Made by a program: the position numbers and the translations under genes
Assembly (NCBI GenBank): GCA_008828725.1
Contig: MEHQ01003624.1
Span: 77,501 to 141,500, forward strand
Source of the DNA: Saccharina japonica
Taxonomy: Eukaryota > Sar > Phaeophyceae > Laminariales > Laminariaceae
Reading direction: 5' to 3'
DNA: 64,000 nucleotides
The notes under the pieces: generated by a model
The model's input: the letters and a program-made list of their open reading frames with translations, nothing else
Told to the model about the DNA's origin: nothing
Databases searched by the model: none
In this document: piece by piece, positions 53,701 through 63,371 of the stretch
How positions within the stretch are numbered: the first letter of the stretch is position 1
Layout: every line of letters begins with the position of its first letter

Positions 53701-56700
53701 CACTGCTGCTGTGGAGAAGGCTGAAGCGTGGAAGAGAGCGGCCGCCGCAAGCGCAGACGTGGCGGCGACAAAGGAGCAATCGCAGCGGGAGGCGACCGAG
53801 CTGGCGCGGAGGGAAGAGGCTAGGGGCCAGGTGGATCAGCAACATCGAAAGCGCCGTGCAAAAATGCTGGTGAGGTGTTACATTGCTTGGCTCTCGCTCT
53901 ACAGCAGTTCCAGCTTCCGCTATCTCATCTTTACTGTATCGGCAGAAGAGAAACAGGGCGATACATGCACCGTGCTGCTCGCACGCACTCTCGCCCAGTG
54001 CGCATAGACACTCACGAAACCAGCGCGTTCAATAACCTCCACTTCTGTTGCGTTTTACGGTTCCGTCCAGATCGCCCGCGTCGGCCGGGACAGAGGTAGG
54101 GCTCTCATGTTCCGTGGGTGGAGCCGTCTTTGCCTGCACGCTGCCTCGATTTCCGCCGCGGAAGGAGCCTCGGCCGCTGCTACCGCAGCTGCAAGGGCTG
54201 CCCGCGCCGAAGCGATGGAGACAGAGGCTACCGCTGCTGCGGAAAAGGCTGAAGCGTCGAGGCGAGCGGCAGCCGCCAGCGCGGACGTAGCGGCGTCAAA
54301 GGAGCAAGCGCAACGGGAAGCGGGCGAGCTGGCGCGACGGGAAGAGTCTAGGGACCAGACGGATCGGCAACAGCGCGAGCGCCGTGCAAAACTGCTGGTG
54401 AGATGCTGCAGTGCTTGGTATTCCCTCTCAAAAGATGGGTTCATGTTTAGCGGCAACCGTTACCTTGTGGGCAGTAGACCGATAGGAAGATTCACCATGC
54501 ACCGTGCTGCACCATACCCCTCGCGTATGCGCACAAAGCGCACATACAGTCAATTCGTTCCATAACCCCCACTTCCATTTCGTTCCACCTTGCCATCAAG
54601 ATCATCCGCGTCGGCAAGGACAGAGACAGGGCTCTCATGTTCCGCGGGTGGAGCCGCCTTTGCCTTCACGCTGCCTCGCTTTCCGCCGCCGAGGGAGCCT
54701 CAGCATCTGCAACCGCAGCCGCCAGGGCTGCTCGCGCCGAGGCGATCGAGACGGAGGCCATCGCTGCAGCGGAGAAGGCTGAAGTGTGGAAGAGAGCGGC
54801 CGCCGCCAGCGCGGACGTGGCGGCGGCAAAGGAGCGAGAGCAGCGAGAGGCGGCCGAGTTGGCGCGGCAGGGGGAGTCTACGGGCCAGGTGGATCGGCAA
54901 CAGCGAGAACGCCGTGCAAAACTGCTGGTGAGGTGTCTCGGTGCTTGGCATTCCCTCTCAGGAATAGTTTCGTATTTTGCCGCACCATCGTCACTTTTGT
55001 GGGCATTAGATCAGTAGGAAGAATCCCCACGCACCGTGCTGCATCGCACCCCCACCAAGCGCGCATCTAGACACACGCCACGTCTGTATATCCCACAACC
55101 CCCACCTCTTCTTTGACGCCACGTTTTCCCCCAGATCACCCGCGTCGGTCGGGACAGGGACAGGGCGCTCGTGTTCCGAGGGTGGAGCCGACTTTGCCTG
55201 CACGCTGCCTCTATTTCCGCCGCCGAGGGGGCCTCAGCAGCTGCCACCGCGGCCGCCAGGGCGGCCCGCGCCAAGGCGATGGAGACAGAGGCCACCGCTG
55301 CTGCTGAGAAGGCCGAGGCATGCCGCGTCAGTGCAGACATGGCGGCGTCGGCGGACCAATCGCAGGTGGGGGCGACCGGGGCTATGCCGTCGGCGGCGGA
55401 GCTAGAGGGGCGGGAGGGGGGCATGGGGCAGATTCTGCGGGAGCACAGGGAGCACCGGGCAAAGATGCTGGTGAGCCGTGTTACCATATTGACTCCGAGG
55501 GTGCTTTTGGCAGGCTAGGTTTACGGGTGTATGGTATAGGGGTTCGATTCTAAGACTGTGTTGTGTGGGTAAATGTGTACCCGATGGTGTACTATACCCG
55601 GGTATGTTATCCGGGTACCCTAAAGTGTGCCAATGTGTCCCTAAACATAAATACGATTTGGACTAAGCACTAATATAAACATGGTCCTTAAATTTCCGGA
55701 CGGAGTGGTACACCCTACTAAACATACTTCTGATAGACTCCTAGGGCAGTAGCAAGCTATTTTATGAATAAACATATATGTGTGCTACTAAATAATCCCG
55801 GTAGGCGTTGCCACTGCGCAAAACATTTCAGCCCTTTGGCCCGAGTAGGGGCAGGATAATTCGCCTGCATTTATCTGGTTTTCAAAGTGCTTGCTCCGCC
55901 CCCCCCGGTATTCTGGCGCAAACCAACACGCGAGCAGATATTCCGCATTAGCGGTGACAGGCGAACCGCCCGACTGTTCCGTGGATGGAACCGGCTCAAG
56001 TTGAATGCCGTCTCGTGCTCTGCTACTGCGGGGGCTCTGCCGACTGTCACGACTACTACCACGAGGGCCATCGGAGCCGAAACCATGGAGAGGGAAGCAA
56101 CTTCGGCCACTGATGCAGCGGTGGAGAACGTGGACGGGGACATGACACACCGGCGGGCCAGAGCTGCAATGATGGCGAGTGACATTGTTTGCAGAGTTGT
56201 TTTGGTACTGGTATACATGGCAAGGTCGATATATTTGTCGGGGGCTCTATAATAGCATCTCCGGCAGGTACAGCACCAACCACAATACACGGCCCTTCTT
56301 CGTGACTTTTGTGGACCGCATCAATACCGTCAGCGAAAATGTGAGGCGCGGTTGTCTCTCGTTTATCGCTGGTGCTTCTGCGCTTCAAGCACGCGAAACA
56401 GAGTTGAGATTAACCTTATTACCCTGATATATATATATGTTTGTTGTTTTTGCAAGCACAGGTGCAACGCTTCGCCATGAATAGGGACAGGCAATGCCTG
56501 CGGCGAGCGTGGAGGCTACTTTGCTCGCACACGACTGCCGGTGGCCCCGCCGCCGCTACTACACCTTCTGCTGCTGCTGCTGCTGCTAAAACGGCCGTAT
56601 CAGAAAGAAACACTGCCGATGACGACCCGTTACCACGCTCCGACCCAGTCTCGCGTATGAATGGAGCTGGTAACAATGAAAGGAATCGCGAACGACAACT

Positions 56701-59700
56701 TCGGAAGATGGTGAGGAAGCGGGCAAAGCGCCAACCTTTTTTTCTGTGTAGACGAATTTCACCCCGGATATTTTACTAAAGTACAGCTCGAACCAGTTCA
56801 CCCGCCTGCCTTTGCTGATAACGTGACACGGGACACAGGACTGTCAGGTACTATTGAGCTGTTAACGACGCTTAGAGAACAAAGACACGGCGACGTACGC
56901 TACGAAGCCCACACCTGTACTACAGGTCAAACGGGCAGATGATGCCGAGCACGTTTCAATCTCGCTTGCTCGCCGAGCTAGCTTGCGGCTGTCTCTCTGC
57001 GTTGAATTATAGCGATAGAAAAATACAGCAAGGGGGGGTTGGGTAATCTCCTGACGCGATTCATGGCACATAGCTAACTCGCAACTCGCAACAAGGTTAG
57101 ACGGGGGCTACTGTTGACATTTCACTGTCGGCAAAAAACGAGCATGCATGTGAAAGGCAGGGCGATTACCTATATGAACGATTGCACCGGCCCACCGTAC
57201 ACCGATGGTTTTGATCTCCTTTAATGGCAGAGATAAATGGACCTGAACGTTTTACACGTTCTCTGCGCCCTTTCAGGTGCTGCGGCATTCGCTCCGAGTC
57301 GACAGGCGGGCTATCGCCAGAGGGTGGGCGAGGTTATCAGCAGCCGCTGCCGTCTCCACCGCAATGGTCGCCGTTACGGAAGGACCAAAGAAAATAGCTT
57401 CGCTGAAAGCCTACGCCGTTGATCTGCAGCAACAGGTGAGATATTATGACACCACAATGACACGAAATCGGGGTTTGCTCGGAGGCAAAGAGGAGAGTAG
57501 ATGGCTCTTGTTTTCGGATGTAGTAACGTGTTGAATTTCATTGTTCAAACTTCGCAGATTTGGGTACTCCTACGTCGCTTCGCTGGTAGTGCGAGCGTGT
57601 GACGGGAGGCCGCCACCTTCCTCGCTCCATCGCCCGAACAACACATCCATTCCACCCCTAGATCACAGCCGTAGCATACGTTGCATTTCCGAACTGCACA
57701 CCGCGATGAGCGGCGACAACACACCACCTACCGGCCCCGACTTTGAAAACGAAACGTTCACTTGACATAGCCGTCTATCGAGATAACACCCACCACCACG
57801 CGCTAAACCGCATGCCAGGCAGCGAGGCGCAAGCGAGAGCTCGAAAGGAAAAACCGCGCTCTCGACATCCTCCTCCGGGACGACTGGGCCAACACCGTCC
57901 TTGAACGGGTGCGGGAAACCCGCGCCACGCGCCTGCAGCTCGCTCAAGCCGAGGCCGACCGAGAAGCCCAGCTTGACGCCATGGCAGGCCTGGCCGTTGA
58001 CGGACAGCAGGCGGAAATCGAAGACGAGCCGGGGGGGGCGATACGTGGTCAGGACACAGGGGGTGTGGACGCGGGGAAAATCGGCGATGAGGAGGGGGAG
58101 GCTGATAGTTCTGTGGGGGCGAGCGGGGGCGGGGTCGAGATAAATGCGCGACAGGTACGATGGGGAACTTGAACGGTTTCGGTCTGGGTGAACACCTCTC
58201 GCCTGTTTGGGTTTCCAATATTGGCGGTAGCCTGTTTAGCCATTCTGGGCCGTAGCACTTATCTCAGTAAAGGAGTGCCGTGTTGCTCTTTGCTTCGGGT
58301 TGCTCCCTTTGAGTGGCTCCCACGACGACTACAGTTGTTTGTCATGAGGTGCTACGTACCATGCCGACTACACGTGTTGTCATGAGGATAATCTTTGCGC
58401 GGTTCTATTAATAGTAGTCGTCGCGACATTAAGCGGACGGCGGTCGAGGAATCCATTATTACGAGTAGTTGGAAATGGAATGAGCGTGATATCACTCGTT
58501 GATGTGCGTATTCTACCCGTCGTTGTACTGGCGGACCACAGTAGCACGTTAAGCACTCCAGCTATGGCATCGTATCCCTCCAATGCTTCTTATCTAGGAG
58601 AATGGAGCCCGTCGACTGCGACTATATGTGGGAACCAAAGAACGAGACCTGAAGCGCGCAAGAGTGGAGACACACCTGTGGCGTACTCGATGCGGAGATA
58701 TGCAACGTCGGTGAGGGGGGGTCATGCTGCTCTGGTGGTTGCTGAGACATGTTTTCCGTCGTGCACGCGAAACACGTTCCCTATAGGCGCCCTTGCTGGG
58801 GGCCCGGTCACGCCGCATGGTTGTGCCATCAGCTTCGTGATGTCGACCTTTAGCATTCATCAATTGCATGTTTACCGCCATCCCTTCATTTTGTGTGCGT
58901 CTCCCCTTAGTCGGTAGACCTAAACAACGAAGTCGAGCTCATTGGCCTACATCCCTGCTAATAGTGTCACCGGCGGGGGGTAAATTCCACTTACGGCGGC
59001 GTTTTCCGCGTCGTCCCTTGAACGCTCCTGCTTGTTAGGCTGAAAACCACGTGCAGGAGCCCCGGTGCGTGGTCATCTACATCAACAGCCGAGCGGGAGA
59101 GGCTTCCGGCGGTACTGCTCCATATGCTCGACGAGAAAGATCGCAGGTTAGAAACTCACCTCAGCGACTTCCGCTATTTCGTACACTACGTAGTTGTTGA
59201 AACGAATGTTATGCATCCAAGCGCGTCGCGTGGAAACCCGTAGCGCACCGCTGTGGCTTCCCACGACCCGTAAAAAAATACCGGACAGACAGCTTGTGAG
59301 CAGGACATACCTGACATGCTCCAGACTTGACGAGTAGTCGGTGCTGCGTCCCCGCCCAACGCCACACCCACCCCCATGGTCCTCCGCAGGTTAACTCACT
59401 TGCACAGGGATCTCGCGGTGTTGGCCACAGCATGCGCCACAGACAAACGCGGTGGAAGAGCTCTGGCGAAAAAGCAGGCCGGAGATTTTTTGCTGGGACA
59501 AATTTCAGCCGCGGGAGAGGAAGCAAGGTAACATTATCTCGATACCGCGGCATGGAAAAGGGGTGAAGGAAGGGTTGGGAGGGTGGTGTATCACTCCCTC
59601 TCGTATGGCGCGCCCGATAGGTTTTCGATCCCCAAGTTCTTGGATGGGCGAAATAATGATGCTGTTTTTGGTTGCTGGAAGGGCGGGATGAAAGCGTATG

Positions 59701-60627
59701 CCGTACGTAGTTGCGTAGTCGTTACGGCTCATGACGGTGCATCGGGGCAACGCTACGGCAGGACACGTGAGGTGAACAGGCGCTTTGCATTGTTTTGTTA
59801 CACGTGCAGGGCGTATATGCGAGGGTGAAACACATACCAGGTATCAAATCTGTTCGTAGGCTGTCCGATTGTTTTTTCTGAAGAACCCTTGCGTGATACT
59901 TCAACCCTTGACGCTTACATGTCCAGTCTTCTGGTTTCGCCTTGTTGCGTCAATATCCCCGTACCAAATATCTCTATACCCCCCCGGCATTGTAGGGGTG
60001 CGAGGGTCTATGGTCATACGACTACGGCCATGCATGAATATCGAGTACACACCCCCCCCCTGCTCGCTCCCACCACCCCCATCGTCGCTGGTCATCAGAA
60101 CACACATACTCCGTTTGGCACAGGAGGTGCAGTTCCTCGAGACCGAACTGGCGGACCTTCGCATCCCCAACACGGCGCAGCCCTTCGATGATGTCACGAG
60201 CTATTCAGCACATAGCGGGTCACACGGGACCGACAGGCTGGAGCCAGCAAGCATGCAGTCTACACCACAGGATGCAAGGGTGCTGGACGATGAGGTACGC
60301 TGCGCATTGAATGATCAGCAGTAATTACCATGACGTGCTGCACGCAACCTGGATCGGATTCGAATTAACTGCTAGAGAGCGTCAGACGGCGCAAACCAAA
60401 CTGCTCACTCCTACCCTCTGCATAAACGCGTCAATGGAGTCGATCGGAATGAGGCACTTCCCCCCTTGCGGATCTTCCGCTTAGTCTCCAATTTTTCATG
60501 AACGACCAATCTTAAATGTGATCGCCGCTCAGTTACTTTGATCTGATCGAGGGGAGCAAAGCAGCAGCTTCCTTCGTTTGTCGACCCGCCCCCTAGACTG
60601 ACACCGCATGGCCAAGAACCACGCCCG

Positions 60628-60662
<35 letters not shown>

Positions 60663-61372
60663 TCCCGCCCCCCAATTCGCCTCTACATGACACCTCCCAA
60701 CCTCCTGCGGAAAATAAGGCGGAAAACACGGCCGCGATGTCTTCATCAGCCGGGTGCTACCCCACCGCCTCCTTGGACGAAGGGGTCCAAGCGGCCGCCG
60801 ATGCCCATGAGCTAGTGTGCTCTCTGCGATCAGAAGTGTCTGCCCTGGAACGTCATCGCGCCGCCCTCGAGGCAAAGCTTTGGCGTCTCGAAGACATCTC
60901 GGCATCGAATTTCGACGAAGTCGCAGCAATAACAGCAGCGGCAGCAGCGGCAACAACCGCGGCAACAGCCGCCGCGATGCCCGCCACCGCTACTACGAAA
61001 GGCGAGACCAAGGCGCCCGACAACGCAGCAACTGAGAACGCGGAAACGCCGGTGGCGGCAGCGTCGTTCACACCGCCAAGGACAATCCCTTCGGAAAAAG
61101 TGCGGAGACGAGCGGCGCGGGCGGAGAAGAGGAAACGAGCCGCCGCGGTCTTGCGCCAAGCGCTCCTACATCGTGACGAGCCAGGGGGTCCGATGCAGAC
61201 GCACGCACCGGCAGTGGCTGGGGATCCTGGAGTGACAGACGCAACGCTATCGTCCATGGCGGCAACGGTGGAGCACACGCGGGAAGCCAGGCGGCGAGCG
61301 CAGGAGGCGTTTGTGTCGAGGAGAGCGAATGAGGAGGAGCGGGGGCTGGAGGGGTCGCCCCACGCACCATGA
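34775..61372 (+). CDS. giant cassette-exon gene: ~4,520-residue helical repeat protein, 43 exons
   Basis: One model runs from ATG 34775 to TGA 61370. Exons 1-38 all start and end in phase 0; exons 39-43 join in phases 0/2/2/2/0, all consistent. Exon 1 is a Ser/Gly-rich head, exons 2-37 are 36 copies of one cassette, exons 38-43 form a different helical tail. The cassette opens with R-x-x-R-D-R-x-x-L-x-F-R-G-W-x-R-L-x-x-H-A-A and continues as an Ala/Glu/Arg-rich, probably coiled, helix ending (R)RAK-[ML]-L. There is no signal peptide or membrane segment, so a cytoplasmic fibrous protein is likely. The L-x-F-x-x-W core recalls centrin-binding Sfi1-type repeats; that is only a resemblance. The repeat period is about 105-116 residues in the young copies. 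One large gene fits better than many small ones: there are no internal starts or stops and the phases are continuous. Confidence 0.85.
36184..45561 (+). CDS. giant gene exons 2-16: diverged cassette exons
   Basis: Exons: 36184-36447, 37043-37285, 37725-37976, 38346-38666, 39182-39454, 39910-40281, 40637-40930, 41273-41545, 42045-42341, 42703-42963, 43156-43482, 43782-44138, 44308-44598, 44742-45047, 45232-45561. Lengths are 81-124 codons, all multiples of three, each bounded by AG and GTGAG/GTAAG (GTGGGT after exon 8). The Trp of the motif is replaced only in exon 2 (DHMRRL). The first 25 residues stay alignable while the rest has diverged strongly, apart from a charged C-terminal end. These are the old copies. 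Confidence 0.85.
45731..45905 (+). pseudogene. dead cassette exon between exons 16 and 17
   Basis: The translated stretch YWRLLCLHAALLSAAED (45782-45832) lines up codon for codon with W-S-R-L-C-L-H-A-A-S-L-S-A-A-E of live cassettes. Further upstream, DYRR corresponds to RDRDR, and a TGA (45752) stands where an Arg codon is expected. The AG acceptor is missing at the expected place (before 45737) and no donor follows; similarity fades after about 45905. Splicing exon 16 to exon 17 skips it without changing phase. Confidence 0.8.
45975..55470 (+). CDS. giant gene exons 17-34: homogeneous tandem array of 18 exon-intron units
   Basis: Exons: 45975-46322, 46515-46862, 47069-47383, 47582-47896, 48064-48378, 48588-48902, 49112-49447, 49647-49973, 50179-50505, 50703-51029, 51232-51558, 51765-52091, 52403-52729, 52985-53311, 53543-53869, 54071-54397, 54601-54927, 55135-55470. 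Unit length is mostly 513-558 bp (extremes 482 and 638). All share FRGW-S-R-L-C-L-H-A-A-S at the front. Introns share the same order of phrases, for example CACCGTGCTGC, CCCTCGCCCA, TAGACACTCATG and TTCCGTCAAG before the acceptor, so whole exon-intron units were duplicated. Exon lengths are only 105, 109, 112 or 116 codons, from two in-frame indels of 4 and 7 residues. No unit carries a stop or frameshift. Confidence 0.9.
55628..55712. mobile_element. MITE-like palindromic element in intron 34
   Basis: Left end TGTGTCCCTAAACATAAATA; right end (complement) CACTCCGTCCGGAAATTTAA. It belongs to the same Stowaway-like terminal-repeat type as 3727-3815 and 25738-25808, more diverged. Confidence 0.4.
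55938..57435 (+). CDS. giant gene exons 35-37: diverged downstream cassettes
   Basis: Exons 55938-56174, 56462-56710, 57277-57435. They keep the cassette front in eroded form: LFRGWNRLKLNA, LRRAWRLLCSHT and IARGWARLSAAA. Lengths are 79, 83 and 53 codons, all phase 0. Exon 35 ends ATG|GCGAGT, exactly where its sisters have ATG|GTGAGG, so it appears to use a GC donor. Exon 37 has lost the distal half of the helix. Confidence 0.75.
57819..61372 (+). CDS. giant gene exons 38-43: non-cassette helical tail
   Basis: Exons 57819-58154, 58598-58710, 59039-59146, 59390-59527, 60099-60294, 60719-61372. Exon 38 is a charged helix (RRKRELERKNRALDILL) followed by a Gly/Glu-rich stretch. Exons 39-42 are short, helical (TAERERLPAVLLHMLDEKDR; EVQFLETELADL) and joined in phase 2. 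The last exon (217 codons) has a Leu-rich coiled segment (LRSEVSALERHRAALEAKL), an Ala/Thr-rich middle and a basic Arg/Ala-rich end. Exon 42 is preceded by a repeat A fragment and exon 43 by a C32 tract. Frame agreement across six junctions supports the model. A separate downstream gene cannot be excluded without transcripts. Confidence 0.65.
59985..60062 (+). repeat. dispersed repeat A, terminal fragment upstream of exon 42
   Basis: Reads GTCTATGGTCATACGACTAC, GGCCATGCATGAATATCGAG, TACACACC plus a C9 run, ending about 37 bp before the acceptor of giant-gene exon 42 (60098). Same orientation as the gene. Confidence 0.85.
60630..60661. repeat. poly(C) tract (~32 bp) upstream of the last exon
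   Basis: Lies about 57 bp before the exon 43 acceptor, on the coding strand. It probably serves as part of the pyrimidine tract. Not attached to a recognisable repeat A copy. Confidence 0.85.
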
Positions 61373-62881
61373 GGTGTTGGCGGTGCATTTTGCGTTCTTG
61401 GCCCGCTCGCTGAAGCTTGTGGTGTACCATAGTGATTAGGGTAGGTTAGGGGGGTTTTGTGATGGTATAGAGAAACGGTGGGGTTCGCGGTGCCGGCTAT
61501 GATGGTGTTGGAGCGTGGGAAGGTCCATCATCCGCTGCGCGTTCGGTGGTGTACTAAGAAGTCCGCCCCCCGTCTCTCAAGTACCGCCAGACCGTTGATA
61601 TGAGGCAAGCGAGGCAATCTCGAGGGCGTGTGTTATTGTTGTGTGTCTCCGTATTTTTTGTGTGATGTAAAGTGCCGCAGATCTTGAATGCCTGCTTCGA
61701 GTTCAGCTACGACGCACAACGCCGAACAACCTACTTGTGCCTAGTGGTGAGGATTCCAGCTCGATGAAAACTACGTGGTACAGCTGTATGTCTTACTTTG
61801 CGTACGGGCGGTTCTAGTTGTGAGTTGAGCCCGAGCCCCCCCCTGCCCCCCAATTTAGATATAGAAATAGTTTTCATGACACCATGCAAGGGCGATGGTG
61901 CCAAATTCCTGACGATTTTGTCACCGTGAAGAGGACACCATGATGATGGACGCACAAAATGTTGATATTCGATGCATACATTGGAAGCGGCAAAAATCGA
62001 GAGCCGATGCTCAAGCCAATCAGCGTCCCCTAGCTAGCTACTGTAGTTGCACAGGCGGCCGTGTGTCGTTCCTCTGCCCGCTTGCCCTGCCGCGGCTCGA
62101 ATATCGAACAGCGCACCGAGACAAACAAGACAAACACCGTCATCGTACATATGATCGTTCTGGGAGCTACAAAGTGTATCGTAGTTAAGTACAAGAAACG
62201 AGCAACAAGAGAAAACGATTTACCGCACCGGGTGTGGCATGCCCTTGCTGCAATGCCTGTACGAGCACCACACACACACAGCGAGAAACACTAAGTCGAC
62301 CTCGAACTTGTTTTGCTCATTGTATACCTCAGCGTTTGTTATTATGGACGCCAAAAAAGGACCAGGGGTCCAATTGACACAAGCGCCACGGCCAAGGGGT
62401 GCTGGGGGCGGGTAAAAGCCTCTACACCGCTGTCACTATTTATTGCATCATAAAAATGCAACGATGCTGTGCTGGGCAAAATCCCACGTCACCAGGTGTT
62501 GCTCTTATCACAAGCAGGACAACGTTGCCGTTTCCACGCACGACACAGCCCGCGTAAGCCGCATCAATGCGGGCGATAGCGGCATGGACCGCGCTTCCAG
62601 CGAAGCTTCAACTCTCCCAAAAACTTTTCACACCGGTGGAAATCTCAACTCGTTAAACCTCGGTACTCCACGGTGTGCAGTGACGAAACCTCCGCAAGCT
62701 ATATATACAGACGGACAGCAGATTCGGCCCCATTGATTTTTTTGTGTGTCTCCAAGAGGCGTAACCATGGCCCACCGCGTAAAAAACGCCTTGCGAGATG
62801 AATAGGGGAGCGTGGCCACGCCTCCCCTCCCGCGGCATTGGTCCCTCGTGTACTGGTCAAGGTGGGACGGATCACGTGTAC
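61373..62881. other. intergenic, no gene seen
   Basis: Follows the stop codon of the giant gene. Open frames on both strands are short and lack coding-like sequence with matched splice sites. It should contain the 3' end of the giant gene and possibly more exons of the minus-strand gene that follows. No AATAAA stands close to the stop codon. Confidence 0.45.
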
Positions 62882-63371
62882 CATTGCGTGTGCTTGAGCG
62901 GGTGGTGCGTCACGACGACGCCCGCCTGCTTCTCCAGCCGTTCGCTGTGCCTGCAGACAAAGGTAGTCGCGAGAACAGGGGTAGCGGGGGGGGGGGGGGG
63001 GATATGAGGAGCGTCGGAACATAAAATTTCGTTTCGCCCCGATTGCAGAAAATATAGGTGTGCTGGCATGCACGTTAGGGCTACGCTGCACGAACGAGAC
63101 AATGCTACGCCAGCGGAGCTACGCCAGTGGACTTCACAACACAACCAGAACTGGAAGCAAGGAGCACGCTCAGGACAAGCGACGTCGGTGGTACGCCTCG
63201 AGTTGGACAGTCGAAGACCCGCGGCAACGAGAGGCCAAGGCGAAGTGCTTACCGTCTCTCGTACGCCTCCATTTGCTTCACCCGGAGATATTCCTCCTGT
63301 TGCTCCCTGTCTGCTAGGGCGCGCGCACCCGCCATCTGCTCCCTGAGGAGCGCCGTATTGTCCAAGAGCTC
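62882..63371 (-). CDS. two exons of a helical protein, gene incomplete
   Basis: Exon 63371-63253 begins after TTTTTGCAG with ELLDNTALLREQMAGARALA and continues as a Glu/Arg-rich helix to a GTAAGC donor in phase 2. Exon 62950-62882 begins after GTCTGCAG, completes an Arg codon and reads HSERLEKQAGVVVTHHPLKH before a GTACAC donor, again in phase 2. The phases match. No start or stop was found and no family recognised. The sequence looks coiled-coil but lacks the FRGW cassette motif of the giant gene. Confidence 0.45.

Larger units (their letters stand above)
45975..55800 (+). repeat. tandem DNA repeat, ~530-bp unit, 18 copies
   Basis: The same interval seen as DNA: about 9.5 kb of head-to-tail units with exons near-identical and introns somewhat less so. 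Larger spacings between 51765 and 53543 (638, 582, 558 bp) come from unit-specific intron insertions. Copy number in the real genome may differ from this assembly. Confidence 0.9.

Noticed and set aside
45936-54951. Long minus-strand and off-frame open frames across the cassette array
   Set aside because: They recur once per unit as shadows of the GC-rich cassette exon, and read through its splice sites in the wrong frame.
36184-57435. FRGW motif as an IQ (calmodulin) motif
   Set aside because: The RG is present, but the preceding [ILV]Q and the spaced downstream basic residue of an IQ motif are missing in the consensus.
57538-57590. Small extra exon after a TTCGCAG acceptor in intron 37
   Set aside because: It would end out of phase with exon 38; at most a worn cassette start.
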